DNA from: Streptomyces sp. ISL-10
GTDB lineage: Bacteria > Actinomycetota > Actinomycetes > Streptomycetales > Streptomycetaceae
Direction: 5' to 3'
Length of the DNA stretch: 59,346 nt
Assembly (NCBI RefSeq): GCF_018614575.1
Contig: NZ_JAGGOJ010000042.1
Coordinates: 1 to 59,346, forward strand
The first letter of the stretch is position 1, and each line of letters opens with the position of its first letter. The notes under the pieces were generated by a model. It had not been told where the DNA came from and searched no databases. It worked only from the letters and a program-made list of their open reading frames with translations. Both the position numbers and the translations under genes were made by a program. Positions 26,824 through 34,435 of this stretch are shown one piece after another.

Positions 26824-26945
26824 GCGGGGATGGTCCCTCGCGATGGCGTATGCGCGCGAGCTCTTCCGTCTGCTCCCCGCACGCGCGGGGATGGTCCCGG
26901 GGGACGGACCGCTCGGCCGCGAGCCGGGCTGCTCCCCGCACGCGC
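26819..26945 (+). CRISPR. Decayed type I-E-like CRISPR array with two spacers, no cas genes
   Basis: One complete 29-nt repeat lies at 26870-26898: CTGCTCCCCGCACGCGCGGG followed by GATGGTCCC, with the palindromic CCCCGC-ACGC-GCGGGG core. It is flanked by a 5'-truncated repeat at 26819-26837 (its last 19 nt, identical) and a 3'-degenerate repeat at 26929-26945 (its first 17 nt identical, then divergent). The spacers are 32 nt (26838-26869) and 30 nt (26899-26928), as expected for type I-E. The repeat matches the streptomycete type I-E consensus that I know from memory. No cas gene is in the window, so this is an orphan or relic array. Confidence 0.78.
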
Positions 26946-26984
26946 CCCGCACCCTCGAAATAGCGTTCGACCACGTTGCGCAGG

Positions 26985-27599
26985 TCAGCAGTTCTCGCCA
27001 AACTTCACTGCGCTGATCTGCACGGGCTGCCCGTTAAGCTTTGCGCCAGCAGTTGGATCCGTGGAGCAGACCTGCCAGTTCGACTCGACGAGCACCATGC
27101 GGTCCTGTCCCGATACGTCCTTCACCGTGATGCTTGTCGAGCTGTCGAGAGACTGGCGGGCGACCTTAACCGACTTGCCTACGAAGTTCGGCATGGCTCC
27201 GTCGGCCTCCTCGAGCTCGGCCTGATCCCCGCCTGATGGGCAGTCCTCCTCCAGCTTGACCGTGCTGAAGTCGACCTTCGTGTCGGTCGGGTGCTGGCCG
27301 GGCGCCGGGGTCTGGGAGCAGACCTTCCAGCCTCGGTCTAGAACCTGATTACGGCCCCGGCCGAGGGCGTCGTGTGACGTGAGCGTGTAGAAGCCGGACT
27401 CCTGCGCCTCGTCCTGCGCGCTCTGCAGCCCCTTGCCTACCAAGTTGGGGAGGGCGGCCGACTCGGCCGAGGGCTTCTCCGTGCTGGCCGACGCCTTGTC
27501 GTCGCCGCTCGGTGCTGTTTGGGCGCCGGAGTCGGTGGGTCCGCAGGCAGTGAGGGCAGCAAGGAGCAGCACAGCGGCTGGGGTGATGCGGGTGCGCAT
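26985..27599 (-). CDS. PASTA-domain lipoprotein
   Basis: 204 residues from ATG 27599 (GGGAG upstream). MRTRITPAAVLLLAALTACG is a lipoprotein signal with lipobox LTAC; the mature Cys would be lipidated and anchored outside the membrane. A Ser/Lys/Glu linker is followed by two PASTA-like units, LPNLVGKGLQSAQDEAQESG (about residues 50-118) and MPNFVGKSVKVARQSLDSST (about 135-203). Each continues with a W-x-VCS/VCSTDP-x-x-G segment whose Cys residues suggest disulfides. PASTA units bind peptidoglycan or muropeptides. No kinase or PBP is linked here. Confidence 0.82.
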   Translation of the reverse strand: MRTRITPAAVLLLAALTACGPTDSGAQTAPSGDDKASASTEKPSAESAALPNLVGKGLQSAQDEAQESGFYTLTSHDALGRGRNQVLDRGWKVCSQTPAPGQHPTDTKVDFSTVKLEEDCPSGGDQAELEEADGAMPNFVGKSVKVARQSLDSSTSITVKDVSGQDRMVLVESNWQVCSTDPTAGAKLNGQPVQISAVKFGENC

Positions 27600-27744
27600 G
27601 GGTCTCCCAAGGACATCGCGGATGAGAGCGCCCATCATGCCGAGGCGCACGCAACCTGGGGCGGAAACGACGAAGGCCTTCCAAGAACCGGGAGTAGATC
27701 GCAAGAATGAGGAACTCGGCCGCCCAAGGGGGAAGGAGAGCGTC

Positions 27745-27950
27745 GATCCGACGACCAAGGGGGCGCTGATAGGTGCTGGCGCCACGGCTGTGGGCAGCGT
27801 GATCGCATGGGTCGGTGCTCGGGCCCAGCCAAGGCGGCACTCAAGGCAATGACAGTGCAGGTCAGGGCACAACCCCTCGACGGCATGTGACAGATGCGGC
27901 GCACTCCTATGCGGAGCTGCTCAAAGGTACCGAGGGCCCTGTGGCATCGG
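27745..27950 (+). pseudogene. Decayed small membrane protein
   Basis: TTKGALIGAGATAVGSVIAW is followed by VGARAQ, a membrane helix. The sequence then needs frame changes to read AKAALKAMTVQVRAQ and HSYAELLKGTE. The pattern resembles short actinobacterial proteins with one N-terminal helix and a soluble helical tail. Multiple indels and a TGA break it. Low information. Confidence 0.35.
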
Positions 27951-27996
27951 ATCGCTGAAGCGCACGGTGCCGCCAGGGGGCTGCAGCTGCTCCTAG

Positions 27997-28366
27997 GTGG
28001 TGCTGGAGGTGAGGGCCTGGGCCGGGTTCACCAGCAAGCTGCACCTGAGCGCTGACGGCCGCTGCCGCCCGCTGTCCCTGATCGTCACACCAGGTCACCG
28101 AGCGGACTGCACCCAGTTCAAGCCGGTCGTGGAGAAGATCCGCGTCCCGCGGACCGGACCAGGCGGACCGCGAAAGAAGCCCGACAGCCTCGCGGCGGAC
28201 AAGGCATACAGCAACGGGCCTTGCCGTGAGTACCTACGTATCCGGCACACCATGCCGGAGAAGACCGACAGCCAGGCCGCCCGCCTGCGCAAAGGCTCAC
28301 GCGGCGGACGGCCACCCGGCTTCGACGAGGAGCGCTACAAGAAACGCAACACCGTCGAGCGGGCGA
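27997..28366 (+). pseudogene. IS5-family transposase C-terminal fragment
   Basis: AGFTSKLHLSADGRCRPLSL, IVTPGHRADCTQFKPVVEKI and FDEERYKKRNTVERAIN are the DDE_Tnp_1 core and the last catalytic segment of a streptomycete IS5 element. The sequence stops being transposase at RAIN (28366), where the usual RLKQ follows in intact copies. From there the DNA is antisense of the XRE gene. This insertion/deletion removed the end of both genes. Confidence 0.85.
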
Positions 28367-28370
28367 TCAA

Positions 28371-28718
28371 CTGGGGATGGGCCTCTGCGAGCGCGGCGGT
28401 GGGCAGACGCAGTAACTGGGCGCGGACCTCGTCGGTCACCTCGCACGCCTGGACGAGCGCCTCCACCGTGGAGCGGTCCGGGAGCCGTTCCCCCGACAGG
28501 AACTTCGACAGCAGGGAGGGGCTGACGTTCAGCTGCGCGGCGATCACCTTGCTGGTCCGACCGCTGACGGTGACGAGAGCTCTGAGCTGCTGCACGAGCG
28601 CCAGTTTCCGGGGCCGTCCCTCGAACGGCTGCGATCTCAGCTGCCCCAGACCCCGGCGAGCCGGCACGGCCTGACCGTCACCGCCGGTTCCCTCCCTGGC
28701 AACGTTCGCCATGGTCAT
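28371..28718 (-). CDS. XRE-family helix-turn-helix regulator, C-terminus lost
   Basis: Starts at ATG 28718 behind GGGGGG. After a Gly-rich tail (about 35 residues) comes a helical HTH region: LVQQLRALVTVSGRTSKVIA, AQLNVSPSLLSKFLSGERLP, DRSTVEALVQACEVTDEVRA. This is the typical DNA-binding domain of streptomycete XRE regulators. At about residue 115 the gene is replaced by the IS5 fragment, so any sensing domain is gone. It may still yield a DNA-binding stub. Confidence 0.7.
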
Positions 28719-28878
28719 CCCCCCAATTTGACAGTCAAGGAAAGAAGATCGTTCCCCTTGGCGCACCCACCTGCCGGGCCGTCACTCTCAAAACGACACG
28801 CCCCCCGGGGAACCCCTGGGCACAGCGCCAGCAGCGGCGTGGCGTCCACAAGTCCTCTATGCGCCAAGGAGCACTATC

Positions 28879-29118
28879 ATGCCGAGTCGTCCCGCCCCTC
28901 GTGGCCCGTTTCCTGTTGATCTGGTCGTCTTTCTGGCGACCCTGGCCACCGGCTGCATCCTTGTCCTTGTCGGACACGTGACCCCTCAGGCACTGGCCGG
29001 CTACACCACCGCTCTGGCAGGCCTCTACGCCGCCTGGCACCACCGCCCCACACGCCAGACCTCACAGCCGACTCCACCCGAGGCCGCACGAGAGACTCCC
29101 ACCACGCTCGACCGGTGA
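28879..29118 (+). CDS. Small two-helix membrane protein
   Basis: 79 residues from ATG 28879, which follows AAGGAG. Two hydrophobic segments (VDLVVFLATLATGCILVLVG and ALAGYTTALAGLYAAW) are joined by a short turn, HVTPQ. A basic, Thr/Pro-rich cytoplasmic tail follows. Divergent from the truncated XRE gene with about 160 bp between. It resembles small inner-membrane proteins found with streptomycete transfer or phage regions. No function can be assigned. Confidence 0.7.
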   Translation: MPSRPAPRGPFPVDLVVFLATLATGCILVLVGHVTPQALAGYTTALAGLYAAWHHRPTRQTSQPTPPEAARETPTTLDR

Positions 29119-29440
29119 TGAGCGGTCCGGGAGCCAGGAAGCGGATGCGGCGCAGAAGCGTGCCCGTGGGCTCGCCCCTGGCCGAGGCGAGCCAGGCCAT
29201 GGTGCGTTCGATGGTCCAGCGGTGACGACCCAGTCGCATCGAGGTCTCGATGCCCTTGCGGGCGATGCGGTGGGTGATTCCGCGCTCGCGTAACCATCGC
29301 CGCAGGTGAGAGTAGTCGTAGCCCTTGTCGGCATGGAGCTTTCCCGGTCACCGTGGTGCCGTCGGCCACCGCCCTGAGACCGCATCGGCGCCTCCGGAAC
29401 CACCCCCTGGAACAGCTCCCACAACTCGTCCGGCACCAGC
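29118..29440 (-). pseudogene. Internally deleted IS5-type transposase relic
   Basis: Leftwards from 29440 the peptide is MPDELWELFQGVVPEAPMRS (N-terminus). The middle is deleted, then SHLRRWLRERGITHRIARKG-like residues appear across frames. Finally RHRWTIERTMAWLASARGEP and TGTLLRRIRFLAPGPLIT give the C-terminus. Same element type as the relic at 1482-1737. At least two frame changes occur; inactive. Confidence 0.75.
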
Positions 29441-29450
29441 CGTTCAACGA

Positions 29451-30084
29451 CCTAATGCCCCGTCAGTCACCGACACCCGACCTCCGACCGTGAACGAGAT
29501 CCGCCGCATGTACGACCGGATCGTCCTCGCCCCCGCTCGCGCCGCACGGACCTGGCTGGCCATGCACTGGCACCGCTGACGCACCGCCACCAAGTCCGGG
29601 CCCGAGCCAGCCACTACCATGCCCGAGCCGCACGAGCTCACTCACCGTGAAACCACCGGCTGTAGTACTAGAGCCTTGAAGCGCGCTACCGGCCAGATGG
29701 AATGTCATTTTAAAGCTACACAACCCGCCATATGTCACTTGGCCAACTTTCACGCTAGACACTTCGAGCGAAAAGCGTAGTAGTCGGATGAATGAAGGTT
29801 GACTGGCGACTTAGGAGAAAAATCTAGCGCCGATGCAGTGGTCAACCGGACAGCTCGCGGCTTGTAAAGGGGGATGGCAAGCTTGGCGCAAAAGTGCTGT
29901 GCAACCATCGTGAGCCACCTGTAACTTGATCAAGGAGCAATTGCTTGGCGTATATGCCGAGCAATTGGCCTCACGTTGACCGCAGCGGGGCTCACTATCG
30001 TCTAGAGTTCGGGAAGGCCTGACGTTTCCACGCTTACCGAAAAATCATGACCTCAACGACTCTCGGACGATCACGCCTAATCAG
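29451..30084. other. Lower-GC gap, no supported gene
   Basis: From about 29640 the base composition falls visibly below the rest of the window, with runs such as ATTTTAAAG and GAGAAAAATC and many stops in all frames. It differs from its surroundings and may be old foreign DNA or the decayed upstream part of the aminotransferase relic. A small frame ending at 29579 (VNEIRRMYDRIVLAPARAAR) has no ribosome site. A local palindrome-like GAGCAATTGCTTGGCGTATA ... GCCGAGCAATTGG lies near 29934-29970. Confidence 0.5.
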
Positions 30085-30302
30085 ATGAGATTCCATCTCG
30101 GCGAGAACCCCTGGGGGGAGAGTCCGCAAGCATTCGAAACGGTAAAGGGGTAGCCGCTCGCAATTAATCTGTACCCCGATCCTAGGCATGCCGACCTAAT
30201 CGATGCGCTGGCCAAGCGTTATTCTGTGTCGCCAGACCGCATCGCCCTTGGAAACGGGCAGATGAAATAATTCTGATCTTGGCTTTGGCGTTCCGAAGCA
30301 GA
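30085..30302 (+). pseudogene. HisC-like PLP aminotransferase N-terminal relic
   Basis: From ATG 30085 the frame reads MRFHLGENPWGESPQAFETV then an in-frame TAG. It resumes NLYPDPRHADLIDALAKRYS and VSPDRIALGNG, with a one-base lesion before DEIILI. LGENPWG, LYPDP and GNGADEII are the landmark N-terminal motifs of histidinol-phosphate-type aminotransferases. The PLP-lysine region is gone. It lies directly upstream of, and in the same direction as, the ThiG-like operon, so it may be a lost first gene of that pathway. Confidence 0.7.
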
Positions 30303-30828
30303 GGTCGACCGTCCTGCCTCCCACTTCGACCGGGCGTCCCCGTAGCACATGCTGGTTGCAGAACCGCCTCCCCCCCTTCAAGGGCACCTGAACTGACGGT
30401 TTCCGCCGCGCGTCCGCCTCCCTGTAAAGCATTGGCCGGATGAGTTGGCGCGCCCGAAATCGACTGACGAGAAAGGGTTTCCTTTGGCCGCGACTCGACT
30501 GGAGCGCACCGCAACATTCAAGCAGGACGGTTTTGCGTTCACCAGCCCCTTACCCTCCAGGGTGGAGGTCCATGTTTACCAGAGCACTAAGAGCGTGCGC
30601 GAAACCGCCCACAGCGACGGCTAATTTAAATATACAAGTACCCGACTGAGGTTGACAGTTGGGCTGTCTGCGACCAAGATCCAGAAGTCGACTGCTACAC
30701 GCGGACATTTTGCCCTGCGAAGCGCGGGTCCGATGAATCCGCCAGCGCATTCGCCGACGGAATTCCGAAGGTATAAAGAACCACCACCGCACCTCACCAC
30801 TCTCCCCCTGAAACGAAGGACAACTGCC
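30303..30828. other. Decayed region and leader of the ThiG-like operon
   Basis: No intact frame is supported. Scattered remnants may belong to the preceding aminotransferase. The last 200 bp are relatively AT-rich (TAATTTAAATATACAAG near 30621-30638) and probably contain the operon promoter. GAAGGA at about 30815 is the ribosome site for the ThiG-like gene. No thiamine (TPP) riboswitch-like sequence is apparent by eye. Confidence 0.4.
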
Positions 30829-31596
30829 ATGACCACGTCTGCCGTCAACACCGCTGTGACCACCGAGCCCTGGCTCTCCCTCCGCGGCCGTGAATTCCAC
30901 TCCCGCCTCATCCTCGGTATCGAGCAGTACACCGACCCCGCTCTGGTCAGCGATGTCCTGCGGGCCGGCTCGTGCGACGTCTTCATCACCACCTTCGATC
31001 TGGAGCAGACCAAGCCGAGCCTGCTGATGTCGGACCTGGACGAGGCGGTGGGGCTTGACGACTACGTATGGATCGGGACTACGTCTTTCGCCCGCTCCCA
31101 GAAGGACGCGCTGCTCACCGCACGCCGACTGCGCGAGTCCTACGGGATCGATATCATGAAGCTCGACGTCAGGCCCTCGGACAATCTGCCGCATAATGCC
31201 CAGACGGTCACGGCAGCGGCGGAACTGATAGCGGAGGGGTTCGACGTCCTCCCGTTCATCCTGCCCGACCCCGCTACGGCCAGCGCGCTGGAGGAGGCCG
31301 GCTGTTGCGCCGTACGGATCATGTGTTCGCCGGTGGCCAGCGCCGAGGGGGTGGTGGACGAGCGTGCGGTGCGCGAGACCATGGCTGCCGTGTCGGTTCC
31401 GGTGATCCTGGAAGGCGGTCTGGGCACTCCCGCTCAGGTCGTCCGGGCGATGGAACTCGGCGCTGACGCCGTGCTGGTCAACACCGCGGTCGCACAGGCT
31501 CCCGAGCCCGCCAGGCTCGCGGCGTCCATGCGGCTGGCAGTGGAGGCGGGGCGGCTCGCGGCCGACCAGGGCCTGGTCGGTCCGCTCGACAAGTAA
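30829..31596 (+). CDS. ThiG-like thiazole/thiosugar synthase homologue
   Basis: 255 residues from ATG 30829. ThiG enzymes are TIM barrels that form a Schiff base between an active-site Lys and a ketose phosphate, then accept sulfur from a carrier-protein thiocarboxylate. The whole barrel is recognisable: LRGREFHSRLILGIEQY, IDIMKLDV with Lys 111 in the Schiff-base position, EGFDVLPFILPD, PVILEGGLGTPAQVVRAMEL and GADAVLVNTAVA. Relative to thiamine ThiG, the acidic residue after the Lys is Asp 113 (usually Glu), VDAGIG has become LEGGLG, and the C-terminal tail is short. BexX, the known ThiG-like 2-thioglucose synthase, shows that such paralogues can make thiosugars. First gene of a four-gene operon; a product other than thiazole is inferred. 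Confidence 0.85.
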   Translation: MTTSAVNTAVTTEPWLSLRGREFHSRLILGIEQYTDPALVSDVLRAGSCDVFITTFDLEQTKPSLLMSDLDEAVGLDDYVWIGTTSFARSQKDALLTARRLRESYGIDIMKLDVRPSDNLPHNAQTVTAAAELIAEGFDVLPFILPDPATASALEEAGCCAVRIMCSPVASAEGVVDERAVRETMAAVSVPVILEGGLGTPAQVVRAMELGADAVLVNTAVAQAPEPARLAASMRLAVEAGRLAADQGLVGPLDK

Positions 31597-31623
31597 GCAA
31601 AAAGGCAAACGGAGGTACCACCC

Positions 31624-32376
31624 GTGCAGTTCTCTGCCGTGCTGTTCGACATGGACGGTGTCCTCGTCGACACCGACCGGGCCATCGCCGACCTGTGGCA
31701 CCGGTTGGCCTCGGACTCCGGACTGGTACTCAGCGACGGCGACTTGGCGGCTCATGCGTTCGGCTGTGTCCCCGAGCACACCGTGGAGACGCTCTTCGCT
31801 CCGCTCGCGGAGCGGGACCGGGCCGAGGTGCTGGCACGGGTGCGTGCGGCCGAGCCGGACCTGGCGTGTGAACCGGTTCCACACGCCACCGATCTGGTGC
31901 GGGCACTGGCCGCCGCGAACGTCCCGCTGGCCCTGGTCACCGGCGCCTCGACGGTCCGTGCCTCACGGGCGCTGGACACACTGGGGCTGGCAGGCCTGTT
32001 CGACACCACGGTGACCTGGGGCGAGGCGGCCCGCGGCAAGCCCGCGCCGGACTGCTATCTGCTCGCCGCGCGCCGCCTGGGCCTGCCGGCCGCCAAGTGC
32101 CTGGTCTTCGAGGACACCCCCAGCGGGGTGCGAGCGGCAACCGCTGCCGGTGCCACCTGCCTCGGAGTGAGCCGCGGCGATCGGGGGGCCCTGCGCAGCA
32201 GCGGCGCGTGCCACGCCGTGCCGGGCTTCGAGGCGGTGTCCTTCCGTGGCGACCCGGCCGGTGCGGTGCTCACCGTGGCGGACACCGAGGAGTTCCACCT
32301 GCGCTCCACCGCGCGCCACCGCCCGGTGGCGGCGGCCACCGAAGAATCGACAGAAGGAGGATCGCCATGGCGGTGA
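31624..32376 (+). CDS. HAD-superfamily phosphatase/phosphoglucomutase-like hydrolase
   Basis: 250 residues from GTG 31624 (GGAGG upstream), 27 bp after the ThiG-like gene. HAD motifs are all present: I, VLFDMDGVLVDTD with nucleophile Asp 9 and Asp 11; II, ALVTGAST; III, the Lys in ARGKPAPDCY; IV, CLVFEDTPSGV. The alpha-helical cap between I and II is of the C1 type, typical of beta-phosphoglucomutases and sugar-phosphate phosphatases. It could dephosphorylate the ThiG-like product or isomerise its substrate. The C-terminal tail (about 30 residues) is longer than usual. The end overlaps the carrier-protein start. Confidence 0.85.
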   Translation: MQFSAVLFDMDGVLVDTDRAIADLWHRLASDSGLVLSDGDLAAHAFGCVPEHTVETLFAPLAERDRAEVLARVRAAEPDLACEPVPHATDLVRALAAANVPLALVTGASTVRASRALDTLGLAGLFDTTVTWGEAARGKPAPDCYLLAARRLGLPAAKCLVFEDTPSGVRAATAAGATCLGVSRGDRGALRSSGACHAVPGFEAVSFRGDPAGAVLTVADTEEFHLRSTARHRPVAAATEESTEGGSPWR

Positions 32377-32645
32377 CCGTCCGGATTCCCACCATCCTCC
32401 GCTCGTACACCGCCGGCGCGGCAGAAGTGTCGTTGTCCTCCGGCACGGTCGGCGAAGCGTTCACCGCGCTGGAAGGCCGTTTCCCGGGAATCTGCTCACG
32501 CATCCTGGACACCGAAGGAAAGCTGCGCCGGTTCATCAACGTGTACGTGGAGGACGACGACATACGAGGCGCCGAAGACCTGCAGACGGCCACCCCCGAT
32601 GGATCGAGCGTCACCATCATCCCGGCCGTCGCCGGAGGCTGTTGA
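32367..32645 (+). CDS. MoaD/ThiS-like sulfur-carrier protein ending in GGC
   Basis: 92 residues from ATG 32367, behind GAAGGAGG, with its start inside the end of the HAD gene (10-bp overlap). It has a ubiquitin-like beta-grasp fold: VTVRIPTILRSYTAGAAEVS, VGEAFTALEGRFPGICSRIL, INVYVEDDDIRG and VTIIPAVAGG. Carriers of this family are adenylated and thiocarboxylated on a terminal Gly-Gly. This one has an extra Cys after GG, so it would need removal of that residue, as for QbsE in thioquinolobactin synthesis, before it can carry sulfur. No protease, E1-like activator or sulfurtransferase is encoded beside it, so these must come from elsewhere. Confidence 0.88.
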   Translation: MAVTVRIPTILRSYTAGAAEVSLSSGTVGEAFTALEGRFPGICSRILDTEGKLRRFINVYVEDDDIRGAEDLQTATPDGSSVTIIPAVAGGC

Positions 32646-32648
32646 CCG

Positions 32649-33893
32649 ATGACCGTCCCGCGACGACACGAACCCACCGTCCCTCGCGGGACGGTCGCCT
32701 CGTCCGACAGCGAAGCCCGTCCGCCGGCCCCGGAGTTCCGACGCGACCGGATCACCGCTCTTGGGTACACGAGCCTGGCGGCATACGCCTACTGCCTCTA
32801 CGCCCTCGCGCCCTTCCTCACACTCCTGCGGCGTGACCTGGGCTTCAGCTACCTGGTCGTGTCCCTGCACTCGACCACGTTCGCGGCCGCCAGTCTGCTG
32901 TCGGGGCTGCTCTTCCCCCAGGCGCTGCGCCGGCTGGGACGGCACCGGCTGTTCTGGGGCTCGGTAGCCGGCACGGCGGGTGGCGCCGTGCTGCTCGCGC
33001 TCGGCCCGACGGTCGCGCTCACCCTTCCCGCGGCCGCCGTGCTGGGTGTGACCGGACCGATGCTGCAGACCTCCACCATGGCGCTACTCTCCGCCCACCA
33101 CGTCGCGCACCGGGACCGGGCCCTGGTGGAGGCCAATGCGGCGGCGAGCCTGGCCGCGGTGCTCGCCCCCGCGGTGATCGGCTCCCTGGGCGGCTTCGAC
33201 GGCGGCTGGCGGGCCGGGATGGCGCTGCCGGTGATCGCCCTCATGGTCCTCGCGCTGCTGGGCCGGGGCACGTCCCTGTCCGGGCAGGGGACCGCCGCCA
33301 CCGCCCGGAGCACCGGGCGGCTGACCGGCCGCTTCTGGTTGCGCGCCGCCGCTCTGGGGACCGTCGCCGGAATCGAGTTCGGCACGGTGTTCTACGGAGC
33401 GCCCCTGCTGGTGGACAGGCTGGGGATCAGCGTCAGCCACGCGGCCACCCTGATGACGCTGTTCGCAGTGGGGATCCTGGCAGGGCGGCTGGCCGGAAGC
33501 CGGTTGGTGAGCTCCCCGGGCCGGGCGCGCCGCCTTCTGGCCGGTTCGCTGCTGCTCGCCGCGACGGGCCTGGGAGTCCTGTGGCTCTCCCACACGCTCA
33601 TGCTGTCCGGCGGCGCACTCCTAGTGGCGGGAGCGGGGGTGGCCAACCTCTTCCCGCTCAGCTTCTCGCAAGCGATCGCCGCCGTACCGGACCGCTCCGA
33701 TCTCGCCTCCGCACGCAATCAACTCGTGGTGAGTTCCGCGATCATGGCCGCCCCGCTGGCTCTGGGCGCCCTCTCCGACCAGGTCGGGGTGTCCGCCGCA
33801 TTCACCGTGCAGGGCCTGATGATCGGTGTGGCGCTGCTGCTGACGGCCGTGGACGGACGGGTCGCACCGGGCGGGGCCGGGTCGACGCCGTAA
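32649..33893 (+). CDS. MFS transporter, probable exporter of the operon's product
   Basis: 414 residues from ATG 32649, three bases after the carrier gene. About 12 hydrophobic helices are visible, e.g. AAAVLGVTGPMLQTSTMALL, AAVLAPAVIGSLGGFDGG, VFYGAPLLVDRLGISVSHAA and ALLVAGAGVANLFPLSFSQA. A loop 2-3 basic motif (PQALRRLGRHRLFWG) is present. The first 35 residues are a soluble, Arg/Pro-rich extension. Tight coupling to the ThiG/HAD/carrier genes suggests it exports their product or imports a precursor. Substrate specificity cannot be read from sequence. Confidence 0.88.
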   Translation: MTVPRRHEPTVPRGTVASSDSEARPPAPEFRRDRITALGYTSLAAYAYCLYALAPFLTLLRRDLGFSYLVVSLHSTTFAAASLLSGLLFPQALRRLGRHRLFWGSVAGTAGGAVLLALGPTVALTLPAAAVLGVTGPMLQTSTMALLSAHHVAHRDRALVEANAAASLAAVLAPAVIGSLGGFDGGWRAGMALPVIALMVLALLGRGTSLSGQGTAATARSTGRLTGRFWLRAAALGTVAGIEFGTVFYGAPLLVDRLGISVSHAATLMTLFAVGILAGRLAGSRLVSSPGRARRLLAGSLLLAATGLGVLWLSHTLMLSGGALLVAGAGVANLFPLSFSQAIAAVPDRSDLASARNQLVVSSAIMAAPLALGALSDQVGVSAAFTVQGLMIGVALLLTAVDGRVAPGGAGSTP

Positions 33894-33959
33894 TTATCTG
33901 GTCGCGTTCAGAGTCCATCTACGCTCGTCGCAGCGGGATCGCGCAGTCCCGTAGGTTGC

Positions 33960-34079
33960 GGAGCCGTGGCAGAGCGGCCCAATACGATCGTCGTGGGGGA
34001 GGCCCCCTGCACGCCGATTGATTGAGTTTGGGGCGGTCCTGCCCCGCTCCGTCCGCGGGTTCGAATCCCGCCGGCGCCG
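33960..34079 (+). other. Degenerate tRNA-like sequence, possible attachment-site remnant
   Basis: The 3' half is a textbook T-arm and acceptor strand: GCGGGTTCGAATCCCGC (34054-34070) followed by CGGCGCC. The 5' end GGAGCCG pairs with that acceptor strand at six of seven positions, and TGGCAGAGCGG is a normal start of a class II D-arm. In between, the D-stem is mismatched and no 5-bp/7-nt anticodon arm can be folded. The total is about 120 nt, too long. It looks like a tRNA gene (Ser/Leu type) disrupted by insertion or decay. Streptomyces integrative elements integrate at tRNA 3' ends, so an att relic is possible. Confidence 0.45.
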
Positions 34080-34201
34080 TAACCGACCAATCGCCGGGCG
34101 CCAGCTGTGGATGCGAAGCGCCAGCGACGCATGGGCCACAACCCGCCCTCCAACCTCCCCGGCCTGGGGTCAATCGAACGGTGTGACCAGGGTGGTTTGG
34201 G

Positions 34202-34435
34202 TTACTGACGAGCCGCCGTCAGGCGGCCGTCGAAGGTGATGTCGAAGGCGTTCAGGGCGGTCTTCCAGCGGCTGGTCCAGCGGTCCTGGCCCCTGCCGGT
34301 GGGGTCGAGCGACATGATCGCCATGTAGACACACTTCAACGCCGCCTGCTCGCTGGGGAAGTGCCCGCGGGCTTTGACCGCCCGCCGGATCCGCGCGTTC
34401 ACGGACTCGATCGCGTTCGTCGTGCAATCGAGCTC
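34202..34435 (-). pseudogene. IS256-family transposase C-terminal fragment
   Basis: TNAIESVNARIRRAVKARGH, FPSEQAALKCVYMAIMSLDP and WKTALNAFDITFDGRLTAAR are the conserved C-terminal part of IS256 (transposase_mut) enzymes. They include the last catalytic Glu in NAIES. Only about 75 of the normal 400 residues remain. It abuts the end of the acetyltransferase gene. Confidence 0.88.

Noticed and set aside
26801..27001. Small minus-strand frame with a DHPRACGEQ motif
   Set aside because: It is a well-known translation artefact of type I-E CRISPR repeats, and it is what led me to the array.
30829..31596. Assignment of the ThiG homologue to ordinary thiamine biosynthesis
   Set aside because: No other thi genes nearby, altered active-site motifs, and association with a phosphatase and an exporter. 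Not excluded without a phylogeny.
33894..34173. Minus-strand frames with GIRTRGR and GFEPADGAG motifs
   Set aside because: They are antisense translations of a tRNA T-arm and not proteins.
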